A stretch of DNA of 64,000 bases from Brenneria nigrifluens DSM 30175 = ATCC 13028 (GTDB lineage: Bacteria; Pseudomonadota; Gammaproteobacteria; Enterobacterales; Enterobacteriaceae): the NCBI RefSeq assembly GCF_005484965.1, contig NZ_CP034036.1, forward strand, positions 3,472,001 to 3,536,000, written 5' to 3'. How positions within the stretch are numbered: the first letter of the stretch is position 1; each line of letters starts with the position of its first letter. Both the position numbers and the translations under genes were made by a program. The notes below the pieces were generated by a model, which made no database searches, was not told the origin of the DNA, and saw only the letters and a program-made list of their open reading frames with translations. Below are positions 60,953 to 64,000 of this stretch, one piece after another.

Positions 60953-62254
60953 ATGGCTGATTTATCTCAAATTGAAGGTTCGCAGAATGTCACGGCCGCC
61001 GAAGCGGTCAGCGACGCGGAGCGGATGGGCAAATTCTCCCTGACGATGGCCTGGTGGGCCGTCTGCAGCGCCATTTTCTATATCGTGGTCGGGGCGTCGC
61101 TGGCGTTGAGCTATGGCGCTAAAAACGCCATTATCGGCATGATCCTGTCGATAATCAGCTACGGGCTGGTAAACGGGGCGATTAGCCGTTTCGCCATTCG
61201 CAGCGGTTTATCGGTGGCGTTGTTTTCCAATCTGCTGTTCGGACGTCTTGGTTCGGCGCTGGCCACGCTGATTTTCTTCTCCACCGCCATCTACTACGCG
61301 GTGTTTGAAGGGGCGGTCATCGCCTATGCCATCCATCATCTTTTCCCCCAGTTAGCCTATTATTGGGCGGCGCTGATCGTGGTGTTATACAGCGTGCCGC
61401 TGATTTTCGGCAGCGTACAGCACTGGCTGGACAAGTTTAACGGCGTTTTGCTGCCCTTCTATCTGGCGGGCCTGTTGCTAACCGTACTGGTGGCGATTAA
61501 CCATTATGGCTATCAGCCGCAATGGCTGGATTTCGGACCGGAGTCGCCGCCGGCTTACGGCTGGTGGAACTGCTTCACCTACTATATGGGGGTATGGATC
61601 CTGATGATGTATACCTTCGACTATGCCCGCTTCGGTAAACAGCAAGACATCAATTATCATGCGCAATTCAACTTCGGCATGCCATTCTACCTGATCACCT
61701 TCCTGCTGAACGGCGTGGCCGGTATTTATCTGGTCAGCAGCCTTGAACCGCAGGGCGAGGTGAGCGAAGTCGCGGTAGTGGTGGCGATCCTGAACCTGCT
61801 GGGGCTATGGGGATTGCTGTTTGTCTGGGTCACCCAGACGCGCATCAACACCGCCAATTATTATCTGGCGACGGTGAATATGCAGGTGTTCTTCGACCGT
61901 TTGTTGCGCATCCGCGCTCGTAAGATCGTCTGGGCGTGCATCGTCGGCGCGGTAGTGTACCTGCTGATGCTGGCGGATATTTTCGCCTATATCCTACAGG
62001 CGCTGGCCTATCAGGGCGTGTTTGTGGTGGCATGGGTCGGCGTGGCGCTGGGGCATATTTTTTTCGCCGGCCGGACGCCGCCGCATACCGAGCAGACCTT
62101 CAGCCCGCGCGGACTCAGCGCCTGGTTTGTAAGCGTCGCCGCGGGCATCGTGCTGATGCACGGCAACGCCGCGCTGCAATCGTTTTCCGCGCCGGCGACA
62201 TTCGCCATCGCGTTGCTGCTGTACAGCTTCTGGCCGGGACGGAAAATGGTTTAA
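60953..62254 (+). CDS. NCS1-type permease (cytosine/purine/allantoin family)
   Basis: A 433-aa carrier with about 12 membrane segments and the NCS1 pattern: LTMAWWAVCSAIFYIVVGASLALSYGAKNAIIGMILSIISYGLVNGAISRFAIRSGLSVALFSNLLFG, then a central WWNCFTYYMGVWILMMYTFDYARFG. GGAGG 7 nt before the start at 60953. Last gene of the pxp operon, likely bringing in 5-oxoproline or a cyclic amide for the hydrolase; substrate inferred from context only. Confidence 0.88.
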   Translation: MADLSQIEGSQNVTAAEAVSDAERMGKFSLTMAWWAVCSAIFYIVVGASLALSYGAKNAIIGMILSIISYGLVNGAISRFAIRSGLSVALFSNLLFGRLGSALATLIFFSTAIYYAVFEGAVIAYAIHHLFPQLAYYWAALIVVLYSVPLIFGSVQHWLDKFNGVLLPFYLAGLLLTVLVAINHYGYQPQWLDFGPESPPAYGWWNCFTYYMGVWILMMYTFDYARFGKQQDINYHAQFNFGMPFYLITFLLNGVAGIYLVSSLEPQGEVSEVAVVVAILNLLGLWGLLFVWVTQTRINTANYYLATVNMQVFFDRLLRIRARKIVWACIVGAVVYLLMLADIFAYILQALAYQGVFVVAWVGVALGHIFFAGRTPPHTEQTFSPRGLSAWFVSVAAGIVLMHGNAALQSFSAPATFAIALLLYSFWPGRKMV

Positions 62255-62343
62255 GCCGGGTTTGATGAACTCGCAATCCATTGATTCATAAATAATTGTA
62301 AATACTTTATTGCGGAAACCGTTCCTCGTCTCTTATAATAAGA

Positions 62344-62363
62344 TACTGTATATAAATACAGTT
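62344..62363 (+). promoter_or_regulatory. LexA (SOS) box
   Basis: TACTGTATATAAATACAGTT holds CTGT-N8-ACAG and differs from the consensus 20-mer in two places. It lies 193 bp upstream of the Panacea-antitoxin gene. No intact ORF with a start codon begins directly after it; the frame that follows (ITRGNEKIKDLLQKTWKSDDDW...) has no start and may be the residue of an SOS gene. Confidence 0.7.
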
Positions 62364-62485
62364 AACAGAGAGACGAAATCACACGCGGCAACGAAAAGAT
62401 TAAAGATCTACTACAGAAGACATGGAAGTCTGACGATGATTGGTTTTATAGGGTTTTATGTAAGGCCTGTCGCGCTGCGGGTTAA

Positions 62486-62514
62486 TTGACTACGGCATTG
62501 CTAGTACTCATAAT
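62486..62514 (+). promoter_or_regulatory. sigma-70 promoter of the Panacea-toxin pair
   Basis: TTGACT, 17 bp, then CATAAT, ending 42 bp before the antitoxin ATG. A good match to the -35/-10 consensus with ideal spacing. Confidence 0.65.
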
Positions 62515-62555
62515 GTATACACAATTACCTTTTTGGTTATTGTTTTGGAGGTTGA

Positions 62556-63131
62556 ATGAATGTGTTCAGCGAAAATAAAACCGCTCAAATGGCTGGTTAC
62601 CTGCTGCTCAAGCGCGGCGGACGCATGGCATACATCAAACTCATGAAATTGTTGTACTTGGCCGATCGAGAGTACATGCTGACATACGGCTACTCTATGA
62701 CTGGCGATCGCGCAGTGTCCATGGATAATGGACCTGTGCTCTCGAAAACCTATGACCTGTTAAAATCAGGAAGCCCGCAAGATGAATCGCCATGGAACGA
62801 ATGGATTGCGGGGGAAAAGGATTACGAGGTATCAATCAAGAAACAAGTTCGCGGTCTGGATGACGATGAGGCATTTGATGAATTGAGTAGGGCCGACTTG
62901 AGAATATTGGATAAGGTATTTTCAGAGTTTGGTGGGTACAAGCGTTTTGAATTGTGCGATCTTACTCACAAGATGTGTGCAGAATGGCAAAATCCGCATG
63001 GTTCTTCTGTTCCGATTAGCCCAAAAGATATTTTTATGGCTGGAGGAAAAACAGAAGCAGAAGCTAACGCACTAATCGAAAGAATGCGTGAACGCAATGC
63101 CGTTCAAGAATTTAGCCATCAATTATCATGA
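62556..63131 (+). CDS. Panacea/SocA (DUF4065)-domain antitoxin
   Basis: A 191-aa protein with the DUF4065 fold: MAGYLLLKRGGRMAYIKLMKLLYLADREYMLTYGYSMTGDRAVSMDNGPVLSKTYDLLKSG, then SEFGGYKRFELCDLTHKMCAEWQNPHG. Panacea-domain proteins act as antitoxins for many unrelated toxins, mainly by binding them. Ribosome site GGAGG. Its stop overlaps the ATG of the next gene by 4 bp (ATGA), the usual toxin-antitoxin coupling, but that gene is broken by an ERIC element. Confidence 0.85.
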   Translation: MNVFSENKTAQMAGYLLLKRGGRMAYIKLMKLLYLADREYMLTYGYSMTGDRAVSMDNGPVLSKTYDLLKSGSPQDESPWNEWIAGEKDYEVSIKKQVRGLDDDEAFDELSRADLRILDKVFSEFGGYKRFELCDLTHKMCAEWQNPHGSSVPISPKDIFMAGGKTEAEANALIERMRERNAVQEFSHQLS

Positions 63132-63657
63132 CCCAATACCTACCATACAGAAAAGGCACTATACCCTAAATAATTCGAGTTGCAGGAAGGCGGCGACGCA
63201 ACGAATCCCCGGGAGCTTACACCAGTAAGTGACCGGGGTGAGTGAGGAAAGCCAACGCACCTGCAGCTTGAAGTATGACGGGTATATATTGGCCCCTGTT
63301 GGTGGGTCTAACCATCTTCATATCATTTGTAATGATCCTGTTTATTATGCGATAAATGGGTGTGATTGTATCTTGGTTGTCAATATAACCACGATATACC
63401 CACCACCAGTTCATCATGATCCTGCATGCATTTTGCGGTCTGGGGATCATGATTTTATTCGACATGATAGTTACGTTTATTATGCAGATGCAATTATTTG
63501 GAAAGTTCCAAATGTCATTTCTCGACAACAGAGTGGCGAGCTAATACCACGAGCAGACATGTCCGAAGCCACTTTTCAGCGCGTACTTGATGGTTTTGGC
63601 ATATCGGATTTTACTCACCCCAGAATATTAAAGTTCTACAGAAATTATTGTATTTAA
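63128..63657 (+). pseudogene. toxin partner of the Panacea antitoxin, split by ERIC
   Basis: The frame starts at the ATG overlapping the antitoxin stop (MTQYLPYRKGTI) and hits TAA two codons into the ERIC element. Removing 125 bp (63164-63288) rejoins it in frame as RKGTI-LAPVGGSNHLHIICNDPVYY and then on to 63657, about 134 aa. The protein has GDHDFIRHDSYVYYADAIIWKVPN, a pattern seen in small toxins beside Panacea genes. The gene is therefore inactivated, though a downstream start (63229) would make a 142-aa product that begins in ERIC. Confidence 0.8.
63160..63286 (+). repeat. ERIC element, 127 bp
   Basis: Full-length enterobacterial repetitive intergenic consensus: TATACCC at one end, GGGTATA at the other, with GAATCCCCGGGAGCTTACACC and AGTAAGTGACCGGGGTGAG in the centre, matching the ERIC1R/ERIC2 primer regions. 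It sits inside the toxin gene with TATA flanks. Confidence 0.92.
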
Positions 63658-63663
63658 TCCCAC

Positions 63664-63990
63664 CTAAAAAGCTAAAGTAAAAAAAATCAATAAGTTACCC
63701 CCCCACCAGAAAGACATTCTCTGCGGTTCGTCCGCAATCTGAGACTGCGCAAAGCGCAGTCTCAGACCATTGACAAAGCCTGTTATTAGGGAGAGCGTGG
63801 CGAGGGGCCGTAGCGGCGTAAGCCGCCGACAAATTTGCCAGGAGCAAATTTGAACTGCATTTATGCTGGCCCGCAGGGTGGGACACAAGGATGTGTCCCA
63901 TAATGGCCCCTCGGTACGGTAGGCCCGGGTATCGCCGACTTACAGGCGACTTTGAGCAACCTCAGTCTCAGACCAACGGCTATTTATAGA
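63664..63990. repeat. structured non-coding repeat region with nested hairpins
   Basis: Stems in order: TGAGACTGCGC-AAA-GCGCAGTCTCA (63740-63764), CGGCG-TAAG-CCGCCG near 63823, CAAATTTGC...GCAAATTTG (63829-63852), TGGGACACA-AGGA-TGTGTCCCA (63879-63900). The last two are enclosed by CGAGGGGCC (63811) and GGCCCCTCG (63905). The 13-mer CAGTCTCAGACCA occurs at 63757 and 63963, bounding a unit of about 206 bp. No gene with a good ribosome site is seen. Confidence 0.6.
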
Positions 63991-64000
63991 CAATCTCGCC

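Noticed and set aside
62380..62480. Small SOS gene after the LexA box
   Set aside because: The frame (ITRGNEKIKDLLQKTWKS...) has no ATG, GTG or TTG start with a ribosome site; it was kept only as a possible relic.

Overview
The window comes from a Gram-negative member of the Enterobacterales. The host genes have close counterparts in that order: qmcA-ybbJ, atoSC with atoDAEB, ybaP-ybaK, btsT-yjiX-yjiA, and a 125-127 bp ERIC element. The GC-rich wobble codons and the mix of repeats would fit a Pectobacteriaceae-like genus (Brenneria, Pectobacterium or a relative). The species cannot be fixed from the sequence.

Layout. 1-3.6 kb: a leftward ABC uptake operon (ATPase, permease, NMT1-like binding protein) followed by an amidase that runs off the left edge. 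3.9-5.3 kb: qmcA and an NfeD-like partner. 5.4-12.8 kb: the short-chain fatty acid/acetoacetate locus, leftward. atoDAEB lies behind a good sigma-54 promoter, with the atoS-atoC two-component genes upstream. AtoC lacks four residues just after Walker A. 12.9-13.1 kb: a 76-bp tandem repeat. 13.1-13.5 kb: an antitoxin gene and the 3' end of its probable toxin gene, cut off by a prophage.

About 13.5 to 49.2 kb: a transposable (Mu-like, BcepMu-type) prophage that looks complete. Early genes read leftward from a Ner-like HTH (20.3 kb) through DDE transposase, ExeA/MuB-type ATPase, Gam, GemA and Mor, ending at a strong terminator. The repressor reads rightward and is followed by three unrecognised genes, including a lipoprotein and a tail-anchored membrane protein. 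Late genes run rightward from 23.9 kb: holin, lytic transglycosylase, Rz/Rz1, terminase, portal, head, protease with nested scaffold, sheath, tube, tail chaperone with a frameshift, tape measure, P2-like U/X/D/V/W/J/I and tail fibre. Cargo breaks this order: a Dam-type methylase, an antisense membrane protein, an AbiJ-like abortive-infection gene between V and W, and a reverse-oriented O-acetyltransferase after the fibre. The exact ends are not resolved.

49.4-50.2 kb is scar tissue: a Ner/SfsB-type regulator, a toxin-like 3' fragment, and a remnant of the copper ATPase gene copA (its GDGINDAP motif joined to the protein's C-terminal tail). Host genes resume with ybaP-ybaK, then yjiA-yjiX-btsT (pyruvate uptake, leftward), a LysR regulator and a divergent 5-oxoprolinase-type operon (pxpA, biotin carrier, biotin carboxylase, pxpB, pxpC, NCS1 permease). 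The right end has a near-consensus LexA box, a Panacea-domain antitoxin whose partner gene is split by an ERIC element, and a 340-bp structured repeat region.
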